Positions 26,405-35,641 of a stretch of DNA of 64,000 bases are shown piece by piece. Location: NCBI RefSeq assembly GCF_003583985.1, contig NZ_QXML01000001.1, positions 124,001 through 188,000 of the forward strand. Reading direction: 5' to 3'. Every line of letters starts with the position of its first letter. Positions within the stretch are counted from its first letter, which is position 1. Source of the DNA: Algoriphagus lacus. Its GTDB lineage: Bacteria > Bacteroidota > Bacteroidia > Cytophagales > Cyclobacteriaceae. The notes beneath the pieces are model-generated. The model was not told the origin of the DNA. It saw nothing but the letters and a program-made list of their open reading frames with translations, and did no database searches. The position numbers were made by a program, and so were the translations under genes.

Positions 26405-27927
26405 TAGTTCAACAGGATATCTCCGGTCATTTCGGCTGGGATTTCGACACCCATCAATTTCAAAATAGTAGGCGCCAAATCTCCCAATTTCCCGTCTTTC
26501 ACCGGAATTTGTTCGTTGTCATCAACCATAATAAAAGGAACCAGATTCGTGGTATGGGCGGTATTTGGAGTACCGTCCTCATTGATCATCATATCGGAAT
26601 TGCCATGGTCGGCAATTACAATGATGGTGTAGCCGTTGGCCAAAGCCGTCGTAACTACCGACTGTGCACAGGCATCCACCGCTTCGCAGGCTTTCACTGC
26701 CGCATCAAAATCTCCGGTATGACCAACCATGTCCGCATTGGCAAAATTGAGGCAGATGAAGTCCGCGCTTTTCTTTTTCAGTTCAGGATTAATTTTGGCA
26801 GCGATTTCAAACGCACTCATTTCAGGTTTGAGATCGTAGGTGGCCACTTTCGGTGAAGGGCACAGGATTCTGCTTTCACCTACAAATTCCTTTTCTCTTC
26901 CCCCGGAGAAGAAGAAGGTAACATGAGGATATTTTTCTGTCTCAGCGATGCGAATCTGTTTTTTCCCGGCACGCTCCAGGACTTCCCCGATGGTGTTGTT
27001 CAGGTTGTCTTTTTCAAAAAGCACCTGCACTCCCTGGAAGGTATCGTCATAGTTGGTAAACGTGATGTAATCCACGTTTAGCTTTTTCATGTTGTAATCT
27101 TCGAAATCCTTCTGAGTCAACACTTGGGTGATTTCGCGACCACGGTCAGTTCGGAAATTGAAGCAAATAACCAAGTCCCCTTCTTCGATAGTTGCCAACG
27201 GCTTATTGTTAGCCCCCACATGAATGATTGGTCGGATAAACTCATCCGTCACGTTGTTATCATAGGATTTTTTGATAGCCGCGAGGATGTCCTTTGACTT
27301 TTCCCCTTCTCCGTGCACCATGGCATCGTAGGCTAATTTTACTCTTTCCCAACGGTTGTCGCGATCCATGGCATAATACCGGCCGACTACGGAAGCAATC
27401 TGACCAGCTGAGTTTTTAAGGTGATCCTGAAGATCCGCCAAGTATTTGAGGCCTCCTTTGGGATCGGTGTCACGTCCATCCGTAAATGCATGGATGAACA
27501 CCTGATCCATGGAATGATGTTTTGCGGCATCACAAAGGCCTTTGAGGTGATCGATATGGGCATGAACTCCTCCGTCGGAAACGAGTCCAATAAAGTGTGC
27601 TTTCTTACCTGCGGCTTTGTTTTTGGCAAAAGCTGCGGCTAATACGGGATGAGAATTAAGTTCACCGTTTGCGACTGCAAGGTTGATTTTCACCAAATCC
27701 TGAAATACAATCCTTCCGGCACCGATATTCATGTGCCCCACCTCAGAATTACCCATCTGTCCTTCGGGAAGACCAACGGCAAGTCCGGAAGCTTCCAATG
27801 TGGCATGTGGATATTTCGTATAAAGGCTGTCTACAAAAGGCGTTTTGGCTTTGTCAATGGCAGAAACTGCAGGGTTGGTCGCAATGCCCCAACCGTCCAA
27901 AATCATCAGTAATACTTTCTTGTCCAT
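26404..27927 (-). CDS. gpmI: 2,3-bisphosphoglycerate-independent phosphoglycerate mutase
   Basis: A 507-residue glycolytic enzyme interconverting 3- and 2-phosphoglycerate with two Mn ions. D11 (LMILDGWGI) and the phosphoserine S61 (GQMGNSEVGHMNIGAGR) are in place. Further metal ligands lie in the NFANADMVGHTG and ADHGNSD motifs. Length is normal. It is followed by a translationally coupled lipoprotein. Confidence 0.97.
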   Translation of the reverse strand: MDKKVLLMILDGWGIATNPAVSAIDKAKTPFVDSLYTKYPHATLEASGLAVGLPEGQMGNSEVGHMNIGAGRIVFQDLVKINLAVANGELNSHPVLAAAFAKNKAAGKKAHFIGLVSDGGVHAHIDHLKGLCDAAKHHSMDQVFIHAFTDGRDTDPKGGLKYLADLQDHLKNSAGQIASVVGRYYAMDRDNRWERVKLAYDAMVHGEGEKSKDILAAIKKSYDNNVTDEFIRPIIHVGANNKPLATIEEGDLVICFNFRTDRGREITQVLTQKDFEDYNMKKLNVDYITFTNYDDTFQGVQVLFEKDNLNNTIGEVLERAGKKQIRIAETEKYPHVTFFFSGGREKEFVGESRILCPSPKVATYDLKPEMSAFEIAAKINPELKKKSADFICLNFANADMVGHTGDFDAAVKACEAVDACAQSVVTTALANGYTIIVIADHGNSDMMINEDGTPNTAHTTNLVPFIMVDDNEQIPVKDGKLGDLAPTILKLMGVEIPAEMTGDILLN

Positions 27928-28062
27928 GGGGCAAATATATTACTTTTCGGTCCAATCTTTCCCGTGAAATCTTTTCTGACACTGGATGTACGCCCCACTT
28001 TTCTTATCTGAAAATTAAACTAGCCTTTCTTTTTTTGGCTTGGATTTTGCCAAACAAGGCTG

Positions 28063-28458
28063 ATGCTACTGCTCAACCTCATATTATCCACATTTCTTTG
28101 GTTTTCCTTCCCGGACCCCGGCAAGGAAACAGTGGATTCCATTGATCCGGTCGTATCCGCGATTGACAGTGGCTCAAGCAGTGATTTGGCAAGATACTTC
28201 AATACCAGTATCTCTTTGAATGTCAACGGTCAGCAGGGAGAATATTCAAAAAATCAGGCGGAAATTGTACTGAAAGATTTTTTTAAAAAGAACCCTCCTC
28301 TTGGCTTTTCCCTCGTTTTTAGAAGTGAAAAACCGACCAGCCTCAGCACTTATATCGGTGAATATGCCTCAGGACAGGGGACATTTAAAGTTTTTATCAA
28401 GGTTTCCCAAAACGACAATTCATTCCGGATTTACAGCCTGGATTTCGTAAAAAACTAA
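28063..28458 (+). CDS. DUF4783 family protein
   Basis: A 131-residue protein with a short N-terminal hydrophobic segment (LLLNLILSTFLWFSF) that probably exports it. The rest is an NTF2-like alpha+beta fold with alternating helix and strands, matching DUF4783 of Bacteroidota. No catalytic residues are evident. It lies 42 bases upstream of nadC on the same strand and may share its transcript. Confidence 0.75.
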   Translation: MLLLNLILSTFLWFSFPDPGKETVDSIDPVVSAIDSGSSSDLARYFNTSISLNVNGQQGEYSKNQAEIVLKDFFKKNPPLGFSLVFRSEKPTSLSTYIGEYASGQGTFKVFIKVSQNDNSFRIYSLDFVKN

Positions 28459-28500
28459 ATTCCCAAGGTTCAACCCAAGGGTTTTGGCTATTTTTGGGAC

Positions 28501-29358
28501 ATGAAGCCTGCCTACCTTACTCCGGAAGCCCTCCAAAATTTCATTGATTCAGCTCTTAGAGAAGATATCGGTCCAGGAGATTATTCCTCTTTAGCTTCCA
28601 TTCCGGAAGGCAAGACGGGCAAGGCCCAGCTTCTGATCAAAGACGAAGGAATCCTCGCAGGAGTGGAAATGGCCGGAAAAATTTTCAAGGCTGTCGATCC
28701 TTCCCTTGAAGTAGTCTTCCTGAAAAAAGATGGGGATGAAGTCAAATTCGGCGATGTGGGATTGATTGTTTCCGGGCCTTCTGCTTCCATCCTTTCAGCC
28801 GAAAGACTCGTGCTCAACTGCATGCAGCGCATGAGTGGGATCGCCACCAAAACCCATCACCTCACCCAATTGATACTCCATACCAAAGCAAGGCTGATGG
28901 ATACCCGCAAGACCACTCCAAATTTCCGACTGATGGAAAAGTGGGCTGTTTATATTGGCGGAGGGGTAAATCACCGCTTTGCACTCTATGACATGGTCAT
29001 GCTAAAGGATAACCATGTGGACTTTGCAGGGGGAATTCGTCCTGCGATCGAGCGAACCAAAAAATACCTTTCGGACCATAACCTCAACTTAAAAATCGAG
29101 GTGGAAACGCGGAATCTGGAGGAAGTAAAAGAAGTCTTGACCGTAGGAGGAGTTGACTACATCATGCTGGACAACATGGACTATGCCACCATGAAGGAAG
29201 CTGTGCGACTGATTGACGGAAAATATTCCACAGAAGCCTCGGGAGGAATCACAGAAGAAACTCTCGCAGCTGTAGCTGAGTGTGGAGTGGATTACATTTC
29301 GATGGGAGCTTTGACCCACTCCGTGAAAAGTCTGGATATCAGCTTGAAGGCTTTTTAA
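28501..29358 (+). CDS. nadC: Nicotinate-nucleotide pyrophosphorylase NadC
   Basis: A 285-residue quinolinate phosphoribosyltransferase of NAD synthesis. It contains the RMSGIAT, DTRKTTPNFR and GGGVNHRFALYDMVMLKDNH motifs that bind quinolinate and PRPP, and the C-terminal TEASGGI and DYISMGALTHS phosphate-binding loops. Length is normal. Its 3' end overlaps the convergent queG gene by 20 bases. Confidence 0.97.
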   Translation: MKPAYLTPEALQNFIDSALREDIGPGDYSSLASIPEGKTGKAQLLIKDEGILAGVEMAGKIFKAVDPSLEVVFLKKDGDEVKFGDVGLIVSGPSASILSAERLVLNCMQRMSGIATKTHHLTQLILHTKARLMDTRKTTPNFRLMEKWAVYIGGGVNHRFALYDMVMLKDNHVDFAGGIRPAIERTKKYLSDHNLNLKIEVETRNLEEVKEVLTVGGVDYIMLDNMDYATMKEAVRLIDGKYSTEASGGITEETLAAVAECGVDYISMGALTHSVKSLDISLKAF

Positions 29359-30286
29359 GGATTAGAACATCCACATTTCGCTTAATTCCCGAAAACTTGG
29401 TCCGCTTCACAGCGGACTTGTCAAATACCCGTTTGAAAGTTTCTTCGGTCATTTCGACCCATTCCCGATTGGTGAAATGGGAAAGCTCGGCATTGGGCTG
29501 AAAAGCAGTTTCCTGATGCGGTCGGGAAAAGCGGTTCCAAGGACACACATCCTGACAGATATCGCAGCCGAAAACCCAATTTTCCATCCTACCGGCAAAC
29601 TCATTGGGTATAGCCTCTTTTAATTCTATGGTCAAATAGGAAATGCACTTGGACGCGTCGATCACCTCCGGCTGTACAATCGCATCGGTCGGGCAAGCAT
29701 CAATGCAGGCAGTGCAGGTACCGCAGTAATCCTTGGCCAAGGGTGTGTCCGGAGTCGCCTCCAGATCAATGATCAGCTCTGCCAAAAAGAAAAAACTACC
29801 CATTTCCCTGTTGAGTAAAAGGCTGTTTTTCCCGGTCCAGCCCAGCCCAGCCCGCTGTGCCCATTGCCGCTCCATTACAGGTGCCGAATCCACAAAGGAG
29901 CGACCGTTGATATCTCCAACTTCTTCTCCCAGGATTTCCAAAAACTCGGTGAGCTTAGCTCGAATCACGTCATGGTAATCGGCTCCATAGGCGTATTTAG
30001 CGAGTTTTATGTCCTCGGGCTGATGGGGAAGCTGCTTTTCGGGAAAGTAATTATAGATCAGGGAAACAACAGTTTTGGCGCCTTCGACGAGTTTGGTGGG
30101 ATCTAGGCGCTTTTCAAAGTGGTTGGCCAAGTAGGACATTTTGCCCTGATAGTTTCGATTCAGCCATTCTTCCAGTCGTGGTGCCTCCAACTCCAAAAAC
30201 TCCGCCTTGGCAATCCCGCAAAAGTCAAAGCCCAGTCTTTTGGCGGTGGATTTGAGTACTTGGGCATGTTTTTCGGCTGGGGTCAT
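29339..30286 (-). CDS. queG: Epoxyqueuosine reductase QueG
   Basis: A 315-residue B12-dependent Fe-S enzyme that makes queuosine in tRNA anticodons. Two 4Fe-4S motifs are present, CGTCTACIDACP and CDICQDVCPWN. The N-terminal VSLIYNYFP and the YGADYHDVIR segments belong to the cobalamin-binding catalytic domain. It is another B12 user in the window besides the CarH-like regulator. It converges on nadC with a 20-base overlap. Confidence 0.96.
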   Translation of the reverse strand: MTPAEKHAQVLKSTAKRLGFDFCGIAKAEFLELEAPRLEEWLNRNYQGKMSYLANHFEKRLDPTKLVEGAKTVVSLIYNYFPEKQLPHQPEDIKLAKYAYGADYHDVIRAKLTEFLEILGEEVGDINGRSFVDSAPVMERQWAQRAGLGWTGKNSLLLNREMGSFFFLAELIIDLEATPDTPLAKDYCGTCTACIDACPTDAIVQPEVIDASKCISYLTIELKEAIPNEFAGRMENWVFGCDICQDVCPWNRFSRPHQETAFQPNAELSHFTNREWVEMTEETFKRVFDKSAVKRTKFSGIKRNVDVLILKKPSS

Positions 30287-30302
30287 GACCGAAATTTAGG
30301 GA

Positions 30303-30530
30303 TTATTCCATTCTTTTGAGATCAGAACGATCCTGATACCACTGGTCTTCAAACTTCTCTTTGATTTCCACTGGGGCAGACAAAACCGCCCAAACCATCC
30401 ACAAAATCAAAAAAGGTCCCGCTAAAAAAATCGACCAAATTACTGGTTGAGCAATATTAAACTGAATTAAAGTGACAAACAGGATCAATACCCCCGTCAC
30501 AATTCCGACTGCGCTATGATAGTTTTTCAT
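30303..30530 (-). CDS. Small membrane protein, function unknown
   Basis: A 75-residue protein with two hydrophobic helices (about 8-26 and 30-50) and a charged C-terminal tail rich in Glu, Lys and Asp. It is 16 bases upstream of queG in gene order, so the two may be co-transcribed. Similar short proteins are common and undescribed. Confidence 0.6.
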   Translation of the reverse strand: MKNYHSAVGIVTGVLILFVTLIQFNIAQPVIWSIFLAGPFLILWMVWAVLSAPVEIKEKFEDQWYQDRSDLKRME

Positions 30531-30747
30531 CTGTCAATAATTTGATTTTTGATGGTCAGATGGAATCTCGCATTCAAGCTAAATCTCATAGTGTTTAACC
30601 TGAATGAAATGCTCGATTTCATCTTTTCCTTGGAATTTGCCAGAAATATTAAACTCAGCAGCCCATCGCTTTGTTAAACCTTTTATTAAAGCCAGTTCGC
30701 AAGTCCTTTATTCTTGCTTCTTTATGTCTTGCTTCTAATAATATTCC

Positions 30748-31848
30748 ATGAAAGGCTTCCGATTTACCCAATACGTCCCGCCCCTAGACCCGGAAAAAAA
30801 TACATTTGAAAACCTGCTGAATATTTTCCTTCAGCTTGTCACCATGACCGGAGGAGATGTGGCCGAGGCCTTGAGTTGGCTTACCAACCTGGACAAGCGC
30901 TACAACATGACCAATCCCAATTATGGCATTGGCGACTTTATCGAAGACCTCAAGTCCAAGGGCTACCTGACCGAAGAAAACCAGAAGGGCGAGTTCAAAA
31001 TCACCGGAAAAGCCGAGCAAACGATTCGAAAATCCGCCTTGGAAGAAATCTTCGGCAAACTCAAACGGGGCAAATCGGGTCAGCACAAAACCACCCATTC
31101 TGGGCAGGGAGAGGAAAGAGGAACCGACCGCCGTGCGTATGAGTTTGGCGATAATTTGGATCAAATCGCCCTGACAGATTCCCTGCGGAATGCCCAGGCA
31201 AATCATGGTATTTCAGGAGATTACCTACTGACTGAGGATGATCTGGAAGTGGTTGAAAATGAATTTCGATCCCAGACCTCCACTGTCCTGATGATCGACA
31301 TTTCCCACTCGATGATTCTTTATGGTGAAGACCGTATCACGCCTGCAAAAAAGGTTGCCATGGCTTTGGCCGAACTGATCAAAACCCGCTATCCAAAGGA
31401 CACGCTGGACATCATCGTTTTCGGAAATGATGCATGGCAAATAGAAATCAAAGATTTGCCTTATCTCCAGGTCGGTCCTTACCACACCAATACCGTTGCC
31501 GGATTGGAACTTGCCATGGATTTACTCAGGCGAAGAAAAAATCCCAACAAACAGATTTTCATGATCACCGACGGTAAGCCAACTTGTCTCAAAATCGGGA
31601 TCAAGTACTACAAAAACGCCTTTGGCATTGACAGTAAAATTCTGGCCGAAACGCTCAAACTGGCAGCACAATGCCGAAAACTGAAAATTCCCGTGACGAC
31701 CTTTATGATCGCCTCGGATCCTTACCTCAAAGAATTTGTTAAAGAGTTTACCAAAGTCAACAATGGAAATGCCTACTACAGCAGCCTGAAGGGACTAGGG
31801 GACCTCATTTTTGAAGATTATAGACGAAACCGAACCAAACGCTTCTAA
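30748..31848 (+). CDS. VWA-domain protein of an AAA+/VWA pair
   Basis: A 366-residue cytoplasmic protein. The N-terminal 170 residues are mostly helical with a basic stretch at 105-130. The C-terminal von Willebrand A domain has a full MIDAS: D184-I-S186-H-S188, then the Thr of TNTVAG and the Asp of MITDGKP. Two bases separate it from the following AAA+ ATPase gene, a pairing typical of MoxR/VWA and CoxD/CoxE systems that assemble or load metal cofactors into partner proteins. The client is unknown and no obvious metalloenzyme is adjacent. Confidence 0.85.
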   Translation: MKGFRFTQYVPPLDPEKNTFENLLNIFLQLVTMTGGDVAEALSWLTNLDKRYNMTNPNYGIGDFIEDLKSKGYLTEENQKGEFKITGKAEQTIRKSALEEIFGKLKRGKSGQHKTTHSGQGEERGTDRRAYEFGDNLDQIALTDSLRNAQANHGISGDYLLTEDDLEVVENEFRSQTSTVLMIDISHSMILYGEDRITPAKKVAMALAELIKTRYPKDTLDIIVFGNDAWQIEIKDLPYLQVGPYHTNTVAGLELAMDLLRRRKNPNKQIFMITDGKPTCLKIGIKYYKNAFGIDSKILAETLKLAAQCRKLKIPVTTFMIASDPYLKEFVKEFTKVNNGNAYYSSLKGLGDLIFEDYRRNRTKRF

Positions 31849-31850
31849 GC

Positions 31851-33371
31851 ATGGACTACAAAAAACTCACCGGACATCAACTCCTTCAAATCAAAACCCT
31901 GGGCCAGTTGAAGGCCTCAGGATACCAACCCAAGTCCATCAAAGAAGAACTCCGTAAAAACTTGATCCTGAAGATCAAGTCCAAAGAAAATGTCTTCGAA
32001 GGCATTTGGGGCTACGAGGACACGGTGATCCCGGACATCGAACGGGCCATTCTTTCCCGTCACAACATCAACCTTCTCGGTCTTCGCGGTCAGGCAAAAA
32101 CCCGTATCGCCCGCATGATGACGCATCTGCTGGATGAATATGTGCCGGTGGTCTTTGGCTCCGAACTCAACGATGACCCGATGCATCCACTTTCCACATT
32201 TGCCAAAAATCTGATTGAGGAAAAAGGAGATGATACACCGATCGTTTGGTTACATCGGGACGATCGCTACGCGGAAAAACTTGCCACACCGGATGTTTCC
32301 GTGGCCGACCTAATCGGAGATGTGGATCCAATCAAAGCGGCTACGATGAAGCTCAGCTATAATGATGAGCGGGTGATTCACTACGGATTGGTTCCGCGTT
32401 CCCACCGATGCATTTTCGTGATCAACGAGCTGCCTGACTTGCAGGCGAGGATTCAGGTAGCTTTGTTCAACATTCTGCAGGAAGGAGATATCCAGATCAG
32501 GGGATTCAAGTTGAGGTTACCGCTTGATATTCAGTTTGTCTTCACCGCCAATCCGGAAGATTATACTAACCGGGGAAGCATCGTAACTCCACTTAAGGAC
32601 CGAATCGAAAGTCAAATCATCACGCACTACCCCAAATCCATTGAGATCGGCAGGAAAATCACAGCTCAGGAAGCCAATCTTGCAGGAAAACCCGTGGAGA
32701 ATATCCATGTCCCCGAACTCATGAAGGATTTGATTGAGCAGATCGCCATTGAGGCAAGAGGATCCGAATTTGTGGATGAAAAAAGTGGAGTATCTGCTCG
32801 ATTGACCATTTCGGCCTATGAAAACCTGATTTCTGCCGCGGAAAGACGACTTTACCTCAATGGGGAAGCTAATACCGTAGTCCGCATCGCTGACTTGATC
32901 GGAGTAATTCCTGCGATTACAGGTAAGGTTGAATTGGTCTATGAAGGCGAGCAGGAAGGCGCCGGATTGGTGGCATACAACCTGATCGGAAAAGCTATCC
33001 GCACTCAGTTTGTCAACTATTTCCCATCTCCTGAGCAAAAGAAAAAGGACAAAAGCGGCAATCCTTATGTGATTCCGCTGGCTTGGTTTGGGGAAGGAAA
33101 CGAGCTCGATATCTTGGCATCCCAGTCAGATAAGGAGTATAAAATGCTTCTTCATTCCGTGCCCGGATTGGAAGAAGTAGTAACCCAGATGGTGAAAACT
33201 TTGCCTGAAAAAGAAAAAGAGTTCTTTATGGAATTTGCGCTTCATGGCTTGGCCGAGTACTCCCAGTTGAGCAAAAAATTATTGGACACCGGGCTCCAGT
33301 TCAAAGACCTCTTCAGTTCCATGTTTGACATGAAAGAAGACGAGGACTTCGATGAGGATGATGATAATTAA
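31851..33371 (+). CDS. AAA+ ATPase, MoxR/ChlI-like
   Basis: A 506-residue AAA+ protein resembling magnesium chelatase ChlI and MoxR. The Walker A region reads G77-L-R-G-Q-A-K83-T, with Ala instead of the usual Gly before the Lys. The Walker B reads IFVINEL, with Asn192 instead of Asp before Glu193. FTANPEDYTNRG is a sensor-1-type segment. The C-terminus is very acidic (EDEDFDEDDD). It is coupled to the VWA gene two bases upstream. The pair probably forms an ATP-driven chaperone; the substituted Walker residues may slow hydrolysis. I recall the same features in related Bacteroidota proteins, so they may define this branch rather than inactivate it. Confidence 0.82.
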   Translation: MDYKKLTGHQLLQIKTLGQLKASGYQPKSIKEELRKNLILKIKSKENVFEGIWGYEDTVIPDIERAILSRHNINLLGLRGQAKTRIARMMTHLLDEYVPVVFGSELNDDPMHPLSTFAKNLIEEKGDDTPIVWLHRDDRYAEKLATPDVSVADLIGDVDPIKAATMKLSYNDERVIHYGLVPRSHRCIFVINELPDLQARIQVALFNILQEGDIQIRGFKLRLPLDIQFVFTANPEDYTNRGSIVTPLKDRIESQIITHYPKSIEIGRKITAQEANLAGKPVENIHVPELMKDLIEQIAIEARGSEFVDEKSGVSARLTISAYENLISAAERRLYLNGEANTVVRIADLIGVIPAITGKVELVYEGEQEGAGLVAYNLIGKAIRTQFVNYFPSPEQKKKDKSGNPYVIPLAWFGEGNELDILASQSDKEYKMLLHSVPGLEEVVTQMVKTLPEKEKEFFMEFALHGLAEYSQLSKKLLDTGLQFKDLFSSMFDMKEDEDFDEDDDN

Positions 33372-33372
33372 A

Positions 33373-33400
33373 AAAGGGGCTAAGGCCCCTTTCTTTTTTT
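33373..33400 (+). terminator. Terminator after the AAA+/VWA operon
   Basis: AAAGGGGC (33373-33380) pairs with GCCCCTTT (33385-33392) around a 4-base loop, followed by a T run. It starts two bases after the AAA+ gene stop. Confidence 0.85.
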
Positions 33401-33441
33401 ATGAATCAATTGATTTAGAATAGATAAATCAAAATCCCAAC

Positions 33442-33942
33442 CTATTCGACAGGGAAAAAGTCATACCCCAACTGTCGAAGGGCATCCGCTTCATTGTAAA
33501 AGGTGAGGCTTTTTACAATTTTCCCATCACTGACCTGATAGTTACTGTTCGCCCAAATCATGACTGTCTGTTCATTTTGAAAGGTAATTTTAAGTTCAGA
33601 CCAGGAAGCGATCCAATTCCCTTTTCCACCACCTTCAGGAATCGAGACATAGGCGTATTGCGCCTTGGTATGTTCAATCTTTTTGTAAAGGTTACTCGCG
33701 TTGAATTTCCAGCTATTTACAGCCTGAGTTTTGTTGGTCGAATCCCCGTAAGATGGACCAAGCCCAAGGTAATTGTCAGCCAAAAAATTATTCATGGCGT
33801 CATAGTCCAAGGATTCAACTGCCTTCACGTAGTTTTTGACAACAGCCAAGTCTTCCGCATTGGTGTTTTCCGCAGATGGGGAGCAGGCAACTAAGGATAA
33901 TCCCAATCCTGCAAATAGCACGAGTTTTTGTATTGATTTCAT
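33442..33942 (-). CDS. NTF2/SnoaL-like lipoprotein
   Basis: A 166-residue lipoprotein with lipobox LSLVAC (Cys20). The mature domain has the helix-then-beta pattern of the NTF2/SnoaL fold (VVKNYVKAVESLDYDAMNNFLADNYLGLGP, WASWSELKITF). The fold often binds small hydrophobic molecules or has lost catalysis. It is the first of three such lipoproteins in the window. It starts 19 bases after the glycine-zipper gene and probably shares its transcript. Confidence 0.72.
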   Translation of the reverse strand: MKSIQKLVLFAGLGLSLVACSPSAENTNAEDLAVVKNYVKAVESLDYDAMNNFLADNYLGLGPSYGDSTNKTQAVNSWKFNASNLYKKIEHTKAQYAYVSIPEGGGKGNWIASWSELKITFQNEQTVMIWANSNYQVSDGKIVKSLTFYNEADALRQLGYDFFPVE

Positions 33943-33961
33943 GGTTCTTTTAAGTTTGGGA

Positions 33962-34495
33962 TTATTTGATGGTGTAGCCTTTACCTTCGATGCAGACCGT
34001 GAAGGCCTTTTTGAAGCTGTCTTTCATTTGTTGTTCCTGGGCTTTGACATTTGCTTGGGCCTGTTGGTTTGATTGCTGTTGAGCAGCCTTTCCTGCTCTT
34101 CTACCTGCAAGACCTCCAACTATTGCTCCCACTGCGGCTCCTTCGCCTGCGTCACCCGTGATGGCCCCGATGGCAGCACCTGCAGCAGCACCTCTTGCGG
34201 CACCGCCGATTCCTGCACCTGTCGGTCCGGACTGAACTGGAGCAGCTTCAATTTTTGGAAGGTTTAGCGGGTCAATTCCCGATTGCTCCACAGCCCAATT
34301 GTAACACTCAAACTCATCCTTTTTTTGCTGAGACTTGCTTTGTCCTTTGGAAGGATACACAAACAGGCCCATAGCTTGGGAGATTTGATTGTAGGACATT
34401 TTAGCGGTGTCCGGCACAGTAGGAGTTTGCTGGGCACTGGCCAAATAGCCCGTCCCGACAAAAATTATCAGAAGAAATAATTTTAACGTGTTCAT
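33962..34495 (-). CDS. Secreted glycine-zipper protein
   Basis: A 177-residue exported protein (signal peptide ending YLASAQ). The central part, at about 90-140, is a run of GxxxG/AxxxG repeats (GAGIGGAARGAAAG, AAVGAIVGGLAGRRAG), the glycine-zipper pattern of membrane-inserting envelope proteins. It ends in a Gln-rich helix and a short FTVCIEGKGYTIK tail. The function is unknown, but it probably sits in the outer membrane. Confidence 0.75.
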   Translation of the reverse strand: MNTLKLFLLIIFVGTGYLASAQQTPTVPDTAKMSYNQISQAMGLFVYPSKGQSKSQQKKDEFECYNWAVEQSGIDPLNLPKIEAAPVQSGPTGAGIGGAARGAAAGAAIGAITGDAGEGAAVGAIVGGLAGRRAGKAAQQQSNQQAQANVKAQEQQMKDSFKKAFTVCIEGKGYTIK

Positions 34496-34628
34496 CGTAT
34501 AATGGAGTGATTGATATAATGTGAATTCAGATACTTTCTATTCAAATGTGACATTCTTGTCGAAATTATTTAATGAGAAAAGTCAGTTGGGCATAAATTC
34601 TTTAGACTCTTAAGTTTAGAAAAATCAC

Positions 34629-35426
34629 TTATTCAAAGAGTTGCCTTAGTTCAAGAATCTTTGAGTTGGCCTCATCCAATGTGACTAATCCGGACCGCGG
34701 CCGATCCAGATCAAAAATGGAAAAGACAGTGAGTGAAAGCATCAGGGAAAAAACCATGACGATGATCCAATCAAAATGGGTTTTCCGCTCATATCCCAGT
34801 AAGAAGGTGGAAAAAATGCTCAAAATGATCAGGAACCATTGAATGGAGCCTGGAATATTGGCTTCCCCGGCTGCCCTTCGAGAGGTAGTCAGATCAATCA
34901 TTTCATTTAGGGACGAAACTATCTCCGAGGTCTTGACCAGATTTGGGTCTACTTTGGAATAGGCAGTAACCTGATCCCAAATCTTTTTCCCCAAGACATC
35001 CGAATTTTTCATGTGGCCAATCAATATATCCATATCCATTCCGGCATAATAGAATGCAATACGTTCTTCCACATACATTTTCAGATTGGACTTAAGCTCC
35101 TTTTGAACACTGTCCGGGAAAAATTCAGTACGCAAAAAAACAGTTCCAATCGCATTTGCCTCCTGAATAGCCAGCTCCCTTCGGGTGTCAAACCTAGAAT
35201 TGGCCATGCTGAATGTGAAGGCAAGGATCAAGGCCAACAAACCCAACAAGGTAGAACTGATAGAGCCCAAGTCTTCATGCTCCAGAGTAGGATCCTTTTT
35301 TACCTTCCGCTTTCTGGTTCTAAAACCCGCTACGAAAGCCAGTATCAGCACAAAAAACAAAATCAATCCAATCACCCATGGACTGATAAAATCAATAAAG
35401 GAAAGTTGAATCATGGGACTTTTCAT
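34629..35426 (-). CDS. DUF4239 (bestrophin-like) membrane protein
   Basis: A 265-residue protein with a first helix at about 12-33, a conserved block with GSISSTLLGLLALILAFTFSMANSR (about 54-80), a soluble helical middle and two C-terminal helices (185-205, 212-232). This is the DUF4239 pattern, distantly related to bestrophin channels. A second in-frame Met at residue 5 (35414) is an equally good start. Ion transport is possible but not shown. Confidence 0.75.
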   Translation of the reverse strand: MKSPMIQLSFIDFISPWVIGLILFFVLILAFVAGFRTRKRKVKKDPTLEHEDLGSISSTLLGLLALILAFTFSMANSRFDTRRELAIQEANAIGTVFLRTEFFPDSVQKELKSNLKMYVEERIAFYYAGMDMDILIGHMKNSDVLGKKIWDQVTAYSKVDPNLVKTSEIVSSLNEMIDLTTSRRAAGEANIPGSIQWFLIILSIFSTFLLGYERKTHFDWIIVMVFSLMLSLTVFSIFDLDRPRSGLVTLDEANSKILELRQLFE

Positions 35427-35641
35427 CGGTTGGTTTTTTTCTTCACTCCAAATGGCTCTTTGATTCCCTTTGTAATCAAAGTTTTCGACAAGTTATGGGT
35501 TGGTTTGGGGTTAATTTATGACGAATATCAGGTAGTGGTGAGCAACTTTGCTTTTTGTATCGGAAAAGGATTGCGTAGAAAAGGGATAAAGAAATCTTGG
35601 GACTGTTTTTCTTGGGAAAGTAAAATCCCAAATTAGCAGCG

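Noticed and set aside
30712..30736. Direct repeat of TCTTGCTTCT at 30712 and 30727
   Set aside because: Two copies only, in low-complexity T-rich DNA before the VWA gene; not enough to call a regulatory site.
35458..35481. Dyad CTTTGATT-N8-AATCAAAG upstream of DUF4239
   Set aside because: A real 8-bp dyad, but with no promoter element or T tract close enough to call it an operator or a terminator.
35013..35636. 207-codon plus-strand frame covering the DUF4239 start and the intergenic region
   Set aside because: Most of it is antisense to the DUF4239 gene, its start is inside that gene, and its composition is not protein-like.
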